A stretch of DNA of 64,000 nucleotides from Arcobacter arenosus (GCF_005771535.1 NZ_VANU01000004.1:310001-374000), one strand, 5' to 3'; shown: positions 36,610-45,281, numbered from the stretch's first letter. Notes: generated by a model from the sequence alone, not told the origin. Program-made: numbers and translations.

Positions 36610-37886
36610 GTGTAGCTGTATTATTTGGGATATTTTTCTCATTAGCTGTATTAGGAACTCCTATTGCTATATGTTTAGGTGCTGCAACATTTGCAACACT
36701 TATGTTATTTACGCCTATTTCTCCTATTGAAATCTCTGCAATGATATTTGAAAAAGTTGAGCATTACTCACTTATGGCAATCCCAATGTTTATCTTTGCT
36801 GGTAACCTTTTATCAAAAGGATCTGCTGCTCAAAGAATTATTGAATTTGCAAAATCTTGTGTAGGACACTTACCTGGTGGTCTTCCAATCTCTGCTATTT
36901 TTGCATCTATTATTTTTGCAGCAGTTTCTGGTTCATCTCCTGCAACAGTTGTTGCTATTGGTTCAATTATGTTTGGAGCAATTATGCAAGCTGGTTACCC
37001 AAAAAGATATGCAGTTGGAACAATTGCTACTGCTGGTTCTTTAGGTATTTTAATTCCACCATCAATTGTACTTATTGTTTATGGTGTAACTGCAGAAGTT
37101 TCAATTGGTAAACTATTTATGGCTGGTGTAATCCCTGGACTTATGCTAGGTGTTATGATGATGGTTGTAACTTATATTGGTGCAAAAAAATTAGGTTTTG
37201 AGAGAACTGAACCACAACCACTAAAAGTTAGACTTTCAAAAATGAAAGATGCTTCTTGGGGGCTAATGACAATTGTAATTGTTATTGGTGGTATTTATGG
37301 TGGTATTTTTACACCAACTGAAGCTGCAGCTGTTGCTTGTGTATGGGCATTTATTGTATCTGTATTTATTTATAAAGATATTCAAATTTCTAAAATTTAT
37401 ATTACAGCTTTAGAATCAGCTAAAACAACTGCAATGATTATGTTTATTATTGCAAATGCAATGTTATTTGCTCACTTCTTAACAATTGAGAATATTCCTC
37501 AACACATTACAGAAGCATTAGTTGAAGCAAATGTAAATAAATATATGTTCTTATTAATGGTTAACTTACTTCTAATTTTAGCTGGTTCATTTATGGAGCC
37601 ATCAGCTATTATTATGATTATGGTACCTTTATTACTACCTGTTGCAGTTGCACTTGGAATTGACCCAATTCACTTTGGTATCTTAATTACAGTGAATATG
37701 GAACTTGGAATGGTGTCCCCACCTGTTGGTCTGAATCTATTTGTAACATCAGGACTTACTGGTATGAGTATAAAAGATGTAATTGTAGCGGCATGGCCTT
37801 GGACATTAACAATCTTAGTAGGACTTATACTAATTACGTATATTCCGGAGATATCACTATTCTTACCAAATTTAATGTTTGGATAA
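36606..37886 (+). CDS. dctM: TRAP transporter large permease DctM
   Basis: A 426-residue DctM with about twelve membrane segments. GSSPATVVAIGSIM, AGSLGILIPPSIVLIVYG and VSPPVGLNLFVTSGL are the characteristic two-fold motifs of the sodium- and substrate-binding sites. DctM couples uptake of the acid bound by DctP to a sodium gradient. It ends the dctPPQM operon and is followed by a bidirectional terminator. Confidence 0.96.
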   Translation: MSVAVLFGIFFSLAVLGTPIAICLGAATFATLMLFTPISPIEISAMIFEKVEHYSLMAIPMFIFAGNLLSKGSAAQRIIEFAKSCVGHLPGGLPISAIFASIIFAAVSGSSPATVVAIGSIMFGAIMQAGYPKRYAVGTIATAGSLGILIPPSIVLIVYGVTAEVSIGKLFMAGVIPGLMLGVMMMVVTYIGAKKLGFERTEPQPLKVRLSKMKDASWGLMTIVIVIGGIYGGIFTPTEAAAVACVWAFIVSVFIYKDIQISKIYITALESAKTTAMIMFIIANAMLFAHFLTIENIPQHITEALVEANVNKYMFLLMVNLLLILAGSFMEPSAIIMIMVPLLLPVAVALGIDPIHFGILITVNMELGMVSPPVGLNLFVTSGLTGMSIKDVIVAAWPWTLTILVGLILITYIPEISLFLPNLMFG

Positions 37887-37906
37887 GAAGCATTAAAAAA
37901 ATAAAA

Positions 37907-37939
37907 AAAAAGGGCTTAGTATAAAACTAAACCCTTTTT
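37907..37939. terminator. Bidirectional terminator between dctM and the peroxiredoxin gene
   Basis: An imperfect stem (AAAAGGG-C-TTAGT against ACTAA-A-CCCTTTT) with a 5-base loop, flanked by an A-run on the left and a T-run on the right. It fits termination of both convergent transcripts. Confidence 0.8.
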
Positions 37940-37953
37940 ACATTTTATTACTA

Positions 37954-38658
37954 TTAAGACATAATCTCTTCAATAGTAATATAATCACCAACTCTACCAG
38001 TCATTTGCTCAACATCTGTATTTACTGGAAGTGTTTTCTTACCTGGTCTCCATCCTGCAGGACATACTTCACCAGTTTTAGTTGAGTGTTGCCAAGCTCT
38101 AACTTGTCTTAAGAACTCATTTACATTTCTTCCTACCATTGGAGCTTGAACTTCTTGAGCAACTACTACACCTTCTGGGTTAATTAAAAATCTTCCTCTT
38201 AGTGCAACACCTTCTTCTTCAATCATTACACCAAATGCTCTACTTACTTCTCCAGTTGGATCAGCTGCAATTGTTAATTTTAATCCTGCTAAAATTGGCT
38301 CAGTCTCAACAAATCTTTTATGTGAAAATTTTGTATCTGTTGATACTGCTGTAATCTCTACACCTAACTCTTGGAACTCATCATATTTTGCATTCATTGC
38401 TGCAATCTCTGTTGGACATACAAATGTAAAATCTGCTGGATAAAAACATACTACATTCCATTTACCTTCAAAATCTTTACTATCAACTGTTGTGTAGTGA
38501 CCTGTTTTTGAATCATATGCTTCCATTTTAAACTCTGGTGCTTTTCTTAATACTAAACTTGAACTCATTTTTTCTTCCTTTTTTTCTATTTTATTTTCTT
38601 GTTGTTTGTTTGAAGTTTCTTTTTCTTCAATTGGTTTTGCTCCTGTATCGCAAGCCAT
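37954..38658 (-). CDS. Typical 2-Cys peroxiredoxin (AhpC/Prx1) with N-terminal extension
   Basis: A 234-residue peroxiredoxin that reduces hydrogen peroxide and organic peroxides. The peroxidatic cysteine is C81 (FTFVCPTE) and the resolving cysteine is C199 (GEVCPAGW). The first 30 residues are a Lys/Glu-rich extension with an extra cysteine (C3) not found in usual AhpC. The ATG at 38658 has a perfect AAGGA site, better than the in-frame ATG at 38673. A further in-frame ATG at 38568, where the core begins (MSSSLVLRK), also has an AAGGA site, so a short form may be made too. Confidence 0.92.
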   Translation of the reverse strand: MACDTGAKPIEEKETSNKQQENKIEKKEEKMSSSLVLRKAPEFKMEAYDSKTGHYTTVDSKDFEGKWNVVCFYPADFTFVCPTEIAAMNAKYDEFQELGVEITAVSTDTKFSHKRFVETEPILAGLKLTIAADPTGEVSRAFGVMIEEEGVALRGRFLINPEGVVVAQEVQAPMVGRNVNEFLRQVRAWQHSTKTGEVCPAGWRPGKKTLPVNTDVEQMTGRVGDYITIEEIMS

Positions 38659-38721
38659 TTTTAATCCTTTCATTATAGATATTTTTTATCAAACGATAAT
38701 TTTTATCCTTTAAGCATTAGA

Positions 38722-38727
38722 AGTATA
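38722..38727 (-). promoter_or_regulatory. -10 element for the peroxiredoxin gene
   Basis: Extended -10 TGATATACT on the minus strand, about 64 bases before the ATG at 38658. An AT-rich inverted repeat (TTATAA, 4 bases, TTATAA) at 38772-38787 vaguely resembles a PerR/Fur-type site but could be chance in this composition. Confidence 0.4.
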
Positions 38728-38793
38728 TCACCACAAACTTTAAACTTATATTAAATTATTATTAGTTTTACTTATAAAAAATTATAATATAAT

Positions 38794-39177
38794 CTAATGA
38801 ATATGTTCATGACCATGAGTATGAGAACTTTCATGATTTTTTATTATAAGATTCATTTTTTCTTCATTTAATACTTCTAAATCTTTATTATTATATTTTT
38901 CTATTAATTCATTACTAGTAATTCTAGCATCACCAGCATAATAGATATTGATACTTGTATCTTTTAATTTTTTATATGGATTTATTCCCATCTCTTTTAT
39001 TACAATATCTTTTACACCTTTTTTTAAAAACCAATTTATTAATTCAGATCCATGATCAAATGGGTTTTTCTCAACTGTTAAATTAGCACCATCATAAAAA
39101 GCAAAATATTTTGCTTTTCCAAAAAGTGGAGATACTGCTGCATTTTCTTTATTTGTTTTTACTGGAAACGTTATCAT
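38794..39177 (-). CDS. NifX/NifB-domain protein with His-rich tail
   Basis: A 127-residue protein of the dinitrogenase iron-molybdenum cofactor-binding superfamily (NifX/NafY-like). The opening ITFPVKTNKENAAVSPLFGKAKYFAFYD and the later INIYYAGDARITSNELIEKY match the family's RNase H-like fold. The C-terminus ends in a His-rich run (SSHTHGHEHIH) that could bind nickel, zinc or iron. No nitrogenase genes are present, so a general metal-cluster or metal-carrying role is likelier than nitrogen fixation. It has AAGGA before its ATG and lies downstream of the cytochrome bd genes. Confidence 0.8.
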   Translation of the reverse strand: MITFPVKTNKENAAVSPLFGKAKYFAFYDGANLTVEKNPFDHGSELINWFLKKGVKDIVIKEMGINPYKKLKDTSINIYYAGDARITSNELIEKYNNKDLEVLNEEKMNLIIKNHESSHTHGHEHIH

Positions 39178-39228
39178 TTTTAATCCTTATATATTATTTA
39201 TTACTATTTTGTTAAATTTACAAAACTA

Positions 39229-39324
39229 TCAAATTTTCTTTATATTTTTTAAAATCAATTTATAAGAAATATAAATAACAAGAGGCCAAGTGCATAGCCA
39301 AATTATTGAACTTAAATATTCCAT
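39229..39324 (-). CDS. 31-residue membrane peptide downstream of cydB (CydX-like)
   Basis: A short frame with ATG at 39324, TGA at 39231-39229 and AAAGGA seven bases before the start. It begins 11 bases after the cydB stop. The peptide MEYLSSIIWLCTWPLVIYIS plus 11 more residues is one membrane helix with two tryptophans and a positively charged, lysine-rich end. Size, single helix, operon position and ribosome site all match the small third subunits of cytochrome bd oxidases (CydX/CydS type), though sequence similarity to E. coli CydX is not evident. No known family is claimed. Confidence 0.68.
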   Translation of the reverse strand: MEYLSSIIWLCTWPLVIYISYKLILKNIKKI

Positions 39325-39335
39325 TGAGTCATCCT

Positions 39336-40469
39336 TTAATAAGTATGTGTATGAGGATCTTCTATCTCCTCTTTTGTAATTTTCACCTTATCCATTTGCA
39401 TCCATGCATAAAAAATGTAAGCTAATACAAAAGGAACCATAAGTGACACATAAGACATCACAGTCAATGTATAATGACTTCCTGAACTATTTATAATAGT
39501 TAAAGAACTTTGTAGGTCAAAACTTGATGGATAGTATGAGGTATTATTAAATCCTACATTTAAAAATAAAGCCATAACAGTTAAAACAACACCTAACCCA
39601 CCAGTTTTGATACAGCAAGTTTTATTAAAATGTATTGTTAAAAACACTGCAATAACTACCATTAATATACCAATTATAAACATTCCTAAAACAAAAGGCA
39701 TCTCTAAAAAATTTATTAGATATTTATACTCTTGCATATAAATTTTTAAGTTTTCATCATAAGCAAAACCTGTTTTTGTGAATAAAAGAGATAAAAATAA
39801 TAAAAAGAAAACTAAAAAAATGGGCATATCTATTTTGATACTTTTGATTGCCCTTTTCCTTATAGTCTCATTATCAATATTATTTATAAAATACAATGCA
39901 CCTAAAATTCTAACTAAGAAAAAAAGTGCAAAACCTAAACTTAAATTAAATATTGAAGATAAAGCTTCTAAACCTCTTATCGAAGTATGCCAATGTGAAA
40001 AGTTATTTTCATCTACACTAAAAGCAGAACCAGAAAAAAATGTTGCAATGGCAACTCCAAGTAAAATTACACCTAAACTTCCATTTATAAATAAAAAAGT
40101 TTCATATACTTTTTGACCTAAGAAATTGTTTGGTTTCTTTCTATACTCATAACTAACTGCTTGAATAATAAAACAAAATAATATTGCCATCCATACCCAA
40201 TATGCTCCACCAAAACTAGTAGAATAAAAAAGTGGAAAAGCGGCAAATAATGCCCCACCAAATAGGACTAAAGTAGTAAATCCAAGCTCCCATTTTCTAC
40301 CAAGGGAGTTTATTAACATAGTTTTATATGTTTCATCACCTTTAGCGACTCTTCCTAAAAGAGTCTGACCACCTTGAACAAACATAATAAAGCCAAATAA
40401 TCCTCCCAGAAGTGAAATTATTATCCACCAAAACTGTTGTAATTGTAATAAAGTTAATTCTTCAAACAT
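39336..40469 (-). CDS. cydB: Cytochrome bd quinol oxidase subunit II
   Basis: A 377-residue CydB with about eight to nine membrane segments. The opening MFEELTLLQLQQFWWIIISLLGGLFGFIMFVQGGQTLLG is characteristic of the Campylobacterota/Bacteroidetes-type CydB. The frame is open from 40493, but the ATG at 40469 follows the cydA stop by one base and has AAGGAGG nine bases upstream. CydB supports CydA and the haem and oxygen channels. Confidence 0.94.
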   Translation of the reverse strand: MFEELTLLQLQQFWWIIISLLGGLFGFIMFVQGGQTLLGRVAKGDETYKTMLINSLGRKWELGFTTLVLFGGALFAAFPLFYSTSFGGAYWVWMAILFCFIIQAVSYEYRKKPNNFLGQKVYETFLFINGSLGVILLGVAIATFFSGSAFSVDENNFSHWHTSIRGLEALSSIFNLSLGFALFFLVRILGALYFINNIDNETIRKRAIKSIKIDMPIFLVFFLLFLSLLFTKTGFAYDENLKIYMQEYKYLINFLEMPFVLGMFIIGILMVVIAVFLTIHFNKTCCIKTGGLGVVLTVMALFLNVGFNNTSYYPSSFDLQSSLTIINSSGSHYTLTVMSYVSLMVPFVLAYIFYAWMQMDKVKITKEEIEDPHTHTY

Positions 40470-40470
40470 A

Positions 40471-41997
40471 TCAGTGCCCTCCTTCAGGGCCAATTTTTAT
40501 CTGACCTATCATGATTTTTATCTCGGCAATTAAAAGTGCTGTAAATAAAAAAGCAAACATAAAAAATGTAGTCTTTACATTTGATGTTGAGATATCAGTA
40601 ACAGCAACGCCTACTGGCATTAAATCCTGTATTGCCCAAGGTTGTCTTCCAACTTCTGCTACAATCCAACCTGCCTCACTTGCAATATATCCTAAAGGGA
40701 TAGAAGCAACAGTAACTATCAAAAGCCACTTATAGTTTAAGATATCTCTTTTAAGTGTAAAGAAAAGAAGTAAAGCAAATAAAAATAAAAACCAAGCTCC
40801 AAGGGCAACCATTAAGTGAAAAGTGTAAAAGGTTAAAGGGATTGGAGGAACAATATCTTCAGGATTTTTTAAATGTCCATATCCAAAATATTTCATATTT
40901 TTAATTAGAATCTTTTCATATTTTTGGATATTTTCTACATTATTTTCTCTTTTTGCTTTTTTATACTCTTTTAAAGCATTTATAGCTATTTTTCCTTTTT
41001 CCATTTTTCTTTGAGCTGATTCAATGTTATAGGTTTCATTTCCATAAACTAAATCTTTAAGACCAGGAACAAAGGCATGAATATCGTGATAAGCTAAAAA
41101 AGAAAGGGTATAAGGAGCTTCAAGTTCAAACAAAAATGTTTCTTTATCATTTGTTAAAGTTTTTTTTGGATTTAATACTCCAATCCCAACAATTCCAGCA
41201 TCAATTTTTCCTTCATACAATCCTTCCATCGCTGCTAATTTAACAGGTTGTTTTAGGGCAACTTGGTGAGCTGATTCATCACCTGTTATAGTAATAAATA
41301 TTGAAGTGATTAGTCCAAAACTAGCTCCTACAATAATTGATTTTTTAGCAAACTCAATCTCTCTTTTTTTTAATAAGTACCAAGCTGAAATTCCAACAAC
41401 AAAAAGTGAAGCTACAATATATCCACTTGAGATAGTATGTAAAAACTTTGAAATAGCAACAGGAGAAAAAATAACATCCCAAAAGTTTTCCATTTCATTT
41501 CTAACTGTATCTGGATTAAATTTCATTCCAGTGGGATATTGCATCCAAGCATTTGCAACTAAAATCCACAGGGCACTCAAATTTGAACCAACTGCAACAA
41601 GCCAAGTTGATAAAAGATGAAAACCTTTAGAAACTTTATCCCACCCAAAAAACATAACAGCAAAAAAAGTTGATTCCATAAAGAAAGCTAAAATTCCTTC
41701 AACTGCTAAGGGTGCTCCAAAAATATCTCCCACAAACCAAGAGTAATTTGCCCAGTTTGTTCCAAATTCGAACTCCATGATAATTCCAGTTGCAACACCA
41801 ATTGCAAAGTTTATTGCAAATAGAGTCATCCAAAATTTTGTTGTTTTCTTCCAAAACTCATCACCTGTTTTTACATAAATTGTTTCCATTATTGCAATAA
41901 TAAAACCAAGTCCCAAAGTTAAAGGAACAAAAAGCCAATGATATATTGCAGTAAGTGCAAACTGAGCTCTTGACCAGTCTACTAAATGCTCTTCCAT
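40471..41997 (-). CDS. cydA: Cytochrome bd quinol oxidase subunit I
   Basis: A 508-residue CydA, the quinol-oxidising, haem-bearing subunit of the high-affinity oxidase. H20 in RAQFALTAIYHWLFVPLTLG is the haem b595 ligand equivalent to E. coli H19; MEFEFGTNW, GSNLSALWILVANAWMQ, KFLHTISSGY and GRQPWAIQDLMPV follow in the expected order. It lacks the long C-terminal Q-loop insertion, so it belongs to the short-loop class. It shares one base with the DUF4492 gene upstream (TAATG). The oxidase likely supports microaerobic growth. Confidence 0.96.
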   Translation of the reverse strand: MEEHLVDWSRAQFALTAIYHWLFVPLTLGLGFIIAIMETIYVKTGDEFWKKTTKFWMTLFAINFAIGVATGIIMEFEFGTNWANYSWFVGDIFGAPLAVEGILAFFMESTFFAVMFFGWDKVSKGFHLLSTWLVAVGSNLSALWILVANAWMQYPTGMKFNPDTVRNEMENFWDVIFSPVAISKFLHTISSGYIVASLFVVGISAWYLLKKREIEFAKKSIIVGASFGLITSIFITITGDESAHQVALKQPVKLAAMEGLYEGKIDAGIVGIGVLNPKKTLTNDKETFLFELEAPYTLSFLAYHDIHAFVPGLKDLVYGNETYNIESAQRKMEKGKIAINALKEYKKAKRENNVENIQKYEKILIKNMKYFGYGHLKNPEDIVPPIPLTFYTFHLMVALGAWFLFLFALLLFFTLKRDILNYKWLLIVTVASIPLGYIASEAGWIVAEVGRQPWAIQDLMPVGVAVTDISTSNVKTTFFMFAFLFTALLIAEIKIMIGQIKIGPEGGH

Positions 41998-42209
41998 TAG
42001 TTATCCTTTATAAGATTTTTTAATACAAATTCAATTTTTTCATTATCACTTTTGTATTCAGTTTTAATAGTTTTGTCATAAACAAAAATATTCAAAAAAA
42101 GTAGTATTACAATTAACTTTATAATAATGACTTTCCATAAGGTTCGCCCTATTTTTAGGTTTAAAAAACCTTCTTTGTATAGTAGATATATATTAGTTAG
42201 TTTATTCAT
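41997..42209 (-). CDS. DUF4492 small membrane protein
   Basis: A 70-residue protein with one membrane helix (about 27-46). IYLLYKEGFLNLKIGRTLWKVIIIKL matches the DUF4492 signature, a family that occurs as a short gene directly before cydA in Bacteroidetes and Campylobacterota. It has no known function; the constant linkage suggests an assembly factor or accessory subunit of cytochrome bd. It is the first gene of the operon, with a weak ribosome site and a TATAAT about 30 bases upstream. Confidence 0.83.
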   Translation of the reverse strand: MNKLTNIYLLYKEGFLNLKIGRTLWKVIIIKLIVILLFLNIFVYDKTIKTEYKSDNEKIEFVLKNLIKDN

Positions 42210-42239
42210 ACTTATAACTTTTATAATTTATTTTTATGT

Positions 42240-42245
42240 ATTATA
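42240..42245 (-). promoter_or_regulatory. -10 element of the cydAB operon
   Basis: Minus-strand TATAAT, 31 bases before the DUF4492 ATG. The rest of the gap 42246-42499 is AT-rich and holds no ORF I would defend. Confidence 0.5.
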
Positions 42246-42499
42246 CTCCAAATAAGTTAATTTCATGTTAAATTAATTATAAGTTAAAATTATAATATGT
42301 AGGATATTTATCAGTATTGATTCTAAAATATTTTAAAGTTAAAGGATTTAATTTTTATGTTTTTTGATTGTTTTGTGAGTGTTTTATGATTTTTAAAAGG
42401 AAAAGTTTTAAGGCGTATATAATTAGCATAGAAGTTTTAGTTTTCTTCTAAAAAATATTTCAAAAGTTTTGTAACTCTTTAAAATATCCATTTAGAAAA

Positions 42500-43150
42500 C
42501 TAACTAACTATTTTATAACCTCTATGTCTAATAGTTTCAATAAAGTTATCATCGAACTCTTTTTTTAGGGCATTTCTAATTAGATTAATATTAACTTCAA
42601 TAACATTATCAGATACCATTTCTGGTTCTTCCCAATTAGTTTGAAGTAATTCATCCTTTGAAATAGAACCTCTATGTCTATTTTTTAAAAGATACGCAAG
42701 AATTGAAAACGACTTACCTTTTAAATTCACAACATTTTCATTATCATCAAAAAGTTGTTCATCTTTCATATTAACGATAAATTTATCTTTATATAAAATA
42801 TTTTCTTGAAAGTTTTCTCTATGAATCGATTCTATTTTTGTTAATAAATATTTAGTAGACACAGGTGACTGAAGTATATCCATTGCGCCATTTTTTAATA
42901 AATCTAATTGAAACTCTTTTGAAGGTTCATCACAAATAAATATTACCGCTGTAAACCTACAATTAATATTGTCTAAAATATCTTTACAATCATAATAATT
43001 ACTTGAGTTAACAAGTATCATATTATAATATCTTACTTTACTATGATAAATAGCATCATCCATATCTTCTGCTACATCAATAATATAAAGATTATTCTCT
43101 TCTAAATGTTCAATAATTTTTTCATCAATATTATATGATAATAATCTCAT
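42500..43150 (-). CDS. cosR: Orphan OmpR-type regulator of the HsrA/CosR type, non-phosphorylatable receiver
   Basis: A 216-residue two-domain response regulator. The C-terminal winged helix contains WEEPEMVSDNVIEVNINLIR and ETIRHRGYK, closely matching HsrA (HP1043) of Helicobacter and CosR of Campylobacter, essential regulators of redox, oxidative stress and central metabolism genes. The receiver lacks the usual chemistry: Asn48 sits where the phosphorylated aspartate should be, the acidic pair is missing, and the lysine of the KP motif is serine (QSPVS). It should therefore act without phosphorylation, as HsrA does. No kinase gene accompanies it. Divergent from a MerR-type regulator. Confidence 0.83.
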   Translation of the reverse strand: MRLLSYNIDEKIIEHLEENNLYIIDVAEDMDDAIYHSKVRYYNMILVNSSNYYDCKDILDNINCRFTAVIFICDEPSKEFQLDLLKNGAMDILQSPVSTKYLLTKIESIHRENFQENILYKDKFIVNMKDEQLFDDNENVVNLKGKSFSILAYLLKNRHRGSISKDELLQTNWEEPEMVSDNVIEVNINLIRNALKKEFDDNFIETIRHRGYKIVS

Positions 43151-43204
43151 AAGACCTCTACTTTTGTTATATACACTTTTACTTTAGCATTGTCGGAATA
43201 ATAC

Positions 43205-43230
43205 ATAAGTTATGATAAATTCTAACTTAT
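43205..43230. promoter_or_regulatory. Inverted repeat upstream of the CosR-like gene
   Basis: Perfect 8-bp arms (ATAAGTTA and TAACTTAT) separated by 10 bases, about 55 bases before the CosR-like start. Spacing of the arms by roughly two helix turns suits a dimeric regulator; autoregulation is possible. Confidence 0.45.
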
Positions 43231-43262
43231 TTCATGTAGTTTTTTTTACACAATTACTATAT

Positions 43263-43279
43263 CTTTACATAATGTAAAG
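43263..43279. promoter_or_regulatory. Inverted repeat between the CosR-like and MerR-type genes
   Basis: CTTTACA and TGTAAAG separated by three bases, near the middle of the 246-base divergent region. A possible operator for either regulator. Confidence 0.4.
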
Positions 43280-43396
43280 TTTTTTATGAAATAAAGGCTC
43301 GATTTTACTAAATAATTTAAATAAAAGTTCATCACTCTTATTTTTAATATATTTTTTATATAATTACATATTTGATAATTTAGAAAAAGGAAATTG

Positions 43397-43735
43397 ATGG
43401 CTTTATTAGATAATAATAAAGATGTATTACCATTAGCAAGTATTGCAGAGATTTTAAATGCAAAAATTAGAACACTTAGAATGTATGAAGATAAAGGTTT
43501 ATTACCTAAGAAAAAAGATTCAAAAAAGCTTTATTCAATTAGTGATATTAAAATAGTAGCTTTTGTTCATTATTTAGCAAGTGTGAAAAAGATTAATGCA
43601 AATGGAATAAAATATATAATTGAAATGTTAAATACAAACATGGATGAAAAAAATAGAGAAGAATTTCTTGTAACAGTTGAAGAGAAAATGGAAAAGATTT
43701 CAACCTCTGATATAAATGAAGTAGAGATTATTTAG
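43397..43735 (+). CDS. MerR-family transcriptional regulator
   Basis: A 112-residue protein with an N-terminal MerR winged helix: LPLASIAEILNAKIRTLRMYEDKGLLPKKKDSKKLYSISDIK is the recognition region. It lacks the cysteines of metal-sensing MerR proteins and has a short effector part, so it could be an HspR-like or other small MerR repressor. The ATG at 43397 has AAGGA six bases upstream, better than the adjacent in-frame TTG at 43394. Its 3' end overlaps the convergent kinase gene by 8 bases. Ligand unknown. Confidence 0.8.
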   Translation: MALLDNNKDVLPLASIAEILNAKIRTLRMYEDKGLLPKKKDSKKLYSISDIKIVAFVHYLASVKKINANGIKYIIEMLNTNMDEKNREEFLVTVEEKMEKISTSDINEVEII

Positions 43736-45281
43736 GTAAAATAATCTCAAACCTTGCGCCAAATTCTCCATCTCTAACTCTTAACTTACCATTCATATTT
43801 TTATCAACAATAGTTTTAGACATATAAAGACCTATCCCTGTTCCATGACTATCTTTTTTTGTTGTAAAATATGGATCAAAGATTTTACTTTTTGGTTCAA
43901 CTTTAATTCCACCACCATTATCTTCAATATATAAAATTATTTTGTCACCTTGATCTTCTGTATAGATTTTTATCCAAGGTGATTCTATTTTTTTCTTTAT
44001 CAATACATCTTTTGCATTTGTGATAATATTTAATAAAACCTGTTTAAATTCATTGTAATAAGTATTTAAAACAAGGTTATTATCAACACAGATAGTTATA
44101 TTAATTCTATTATTTGATAAAGTACTTGACATAATTGTCATAACCGAATCCATAGCCAACTTTAATGTAAATTTCTCTTTTTCTTTTTTAGGTAAGAAAA
44201 AATTTCTAAAGTCATCTATTGTATGAGACATATATTCTAAAACCTCTTCAGCTTCTTTTGCTTTTTTATTCATAACTTCATCATCAAGTTGTCCCATTGT
44301 ATATTTAAACTTTATATTCATCAAAATAGTTGAAAGTTCAGATAATGGTTGTCTCCATTGGTGGGCGATATTTGATATCATTTCACCCAAGGCTATAAAT
44401 CTTGATTTTTGTACTAATAATTGTTCATGTTCCCTATTCTTTTCAACTTCCTCTTCAACTCTTTTTTCAAGAGTTAAATTTAAATCCCTTAAAGCTTGAG
44501 ATTTTGATTGAACACTTTTTTGATATCGTCTAAACACCTCATCAATTTTTTGAGAAATTAATATAGAGATAAAAATTGCAATTGTTAAAAATAGTATAAA
44601 CAAAAGAATGTTTTGAACAACTTGATTTTTAACTCTGTTTTGTAGATGTATTTTCTTTTTTGCAATTCCCTTTTCAATATCATCAACATAAATACCAACA
44701 GCAATTACCCATTGCCATCTTGGAAAATATTTAAAATAAGAAAGCTTTTGATTAATCTCATTAGTATAAAGCTTTGTGTATGCATATTCAGTAAAAGATT
44801 CACCTTTTAATCTTATATCATCCATAAACTCTTCTCTAAATTTTTTACCATTTTCATCTGTATAATTTGTTGAAATTGTTTTACCAATTAAATCTGGTCT
44901 ATTTGGATTAACAAGAAGTTTAGCAAAACTATCCCCACCATTTATATCTAAAATTTCATATACAAAAATATAGTTACTTTTGTCATTATCAAAGGAGATA
45001 TTATTTAAAAGTCTAATCATATCAGCTTTAAGTTCACTCTCATCCTCTCCACTTTTAGTCGAATTATATTTAATAATATCTATAATAGTATTTATCTCTT
45101 TTTTTAGATTTTGTTTTTGTAAGAAGTATTGGTCTTGAACAAATTGTTCCATTTCCACATGAAAATCTTCATAGGTGTTTTTTACATAAAAATAGGATAT
45201 CAAAAGTATCATTGAGGTCATAATTATTATAAAAACATAAATAATAATTTTCGATATATTCTTCTCAGTAATGAATTTCAA
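43728..45281 (-). CDS. Cache-domain sensor histidine kinase
   Basis: A 517-residue membrane kinase. Two membrane helices (about 13-33 and 223-243) enclose a periplasmic single Cache (sCache_2-type) domain with YIFVYEILDINGG and WQWVIAVGIYVDD. A coiled-coil linker leads to HisKA with phospho-acceptor H307 (SNIAHQWRQPLSEL) and an HATPase domain with DNGGG and GTGIGLYMSK. The IAHQWRQPL box is common in Campylobacterota kinases. Its start, a TTG with AGGGA upstream, faces a response regulator gene 64 bases away, its probable partner. The ligand is probably a small organic molecule, by analogy to Cache domains. Confidence 0.9.
   Translation of the reverse strand: MKFITEKNISKIIIYVFIIIMTSMILLISYFYVKNTYEDFHVEMEQFVQDQYFLQKQNLKKEINTIIDIIKYNSTKSGEDESELKADMIRLLNNISFDNDKSNYIFVYEILDINGGDSFAKLLVNPNRPDLIGKTISTNYTDENGKKFREEFMDDIRLKGESFTEYAYTKLYTNEINQKLSYFKYFPRWQWVIAVGIYVDDIEKGIAKKKIHLQNRVKNQVVQNILLFILFLTIAIFISILISQKIDEVFRRYQKSVQSKSQALRDLNLTLEKRVEEEVEKNREHEQLLVQKSRFIALGEMISNIAHQWRQPLSELSTILMNIKFKYTMGQLDDEVMNKKAKEAEEVLEYMSHTIDDFRNFFLPKKEKEKFTLKLAMDSVMTIMSSTLSNNRINITICVDNNLVLNTYYNEFKQVLLNIITNAKDVLIKKKIESPWIKIYTEDQGDKIILYIEDNGGGIKVEPKSKIFDPYFTTKKDSHGTGIGLYMSKTIVDKNMNGKLRVRDGEFGARFEIILPK

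Noticed and set aside
38772-38787. PerR/Fur-like box upstream of the peroxiredoxin gene
   Set aside because: The TTATAA repeats fit the background A+T-richness and the spacing does not match a proper PerR box.
38794-39177. Nitrogen-fixation locus
   Set aside because: Only a lone NifX-like domain protein is present, without nifHDK, nifB or nifEN in the window.
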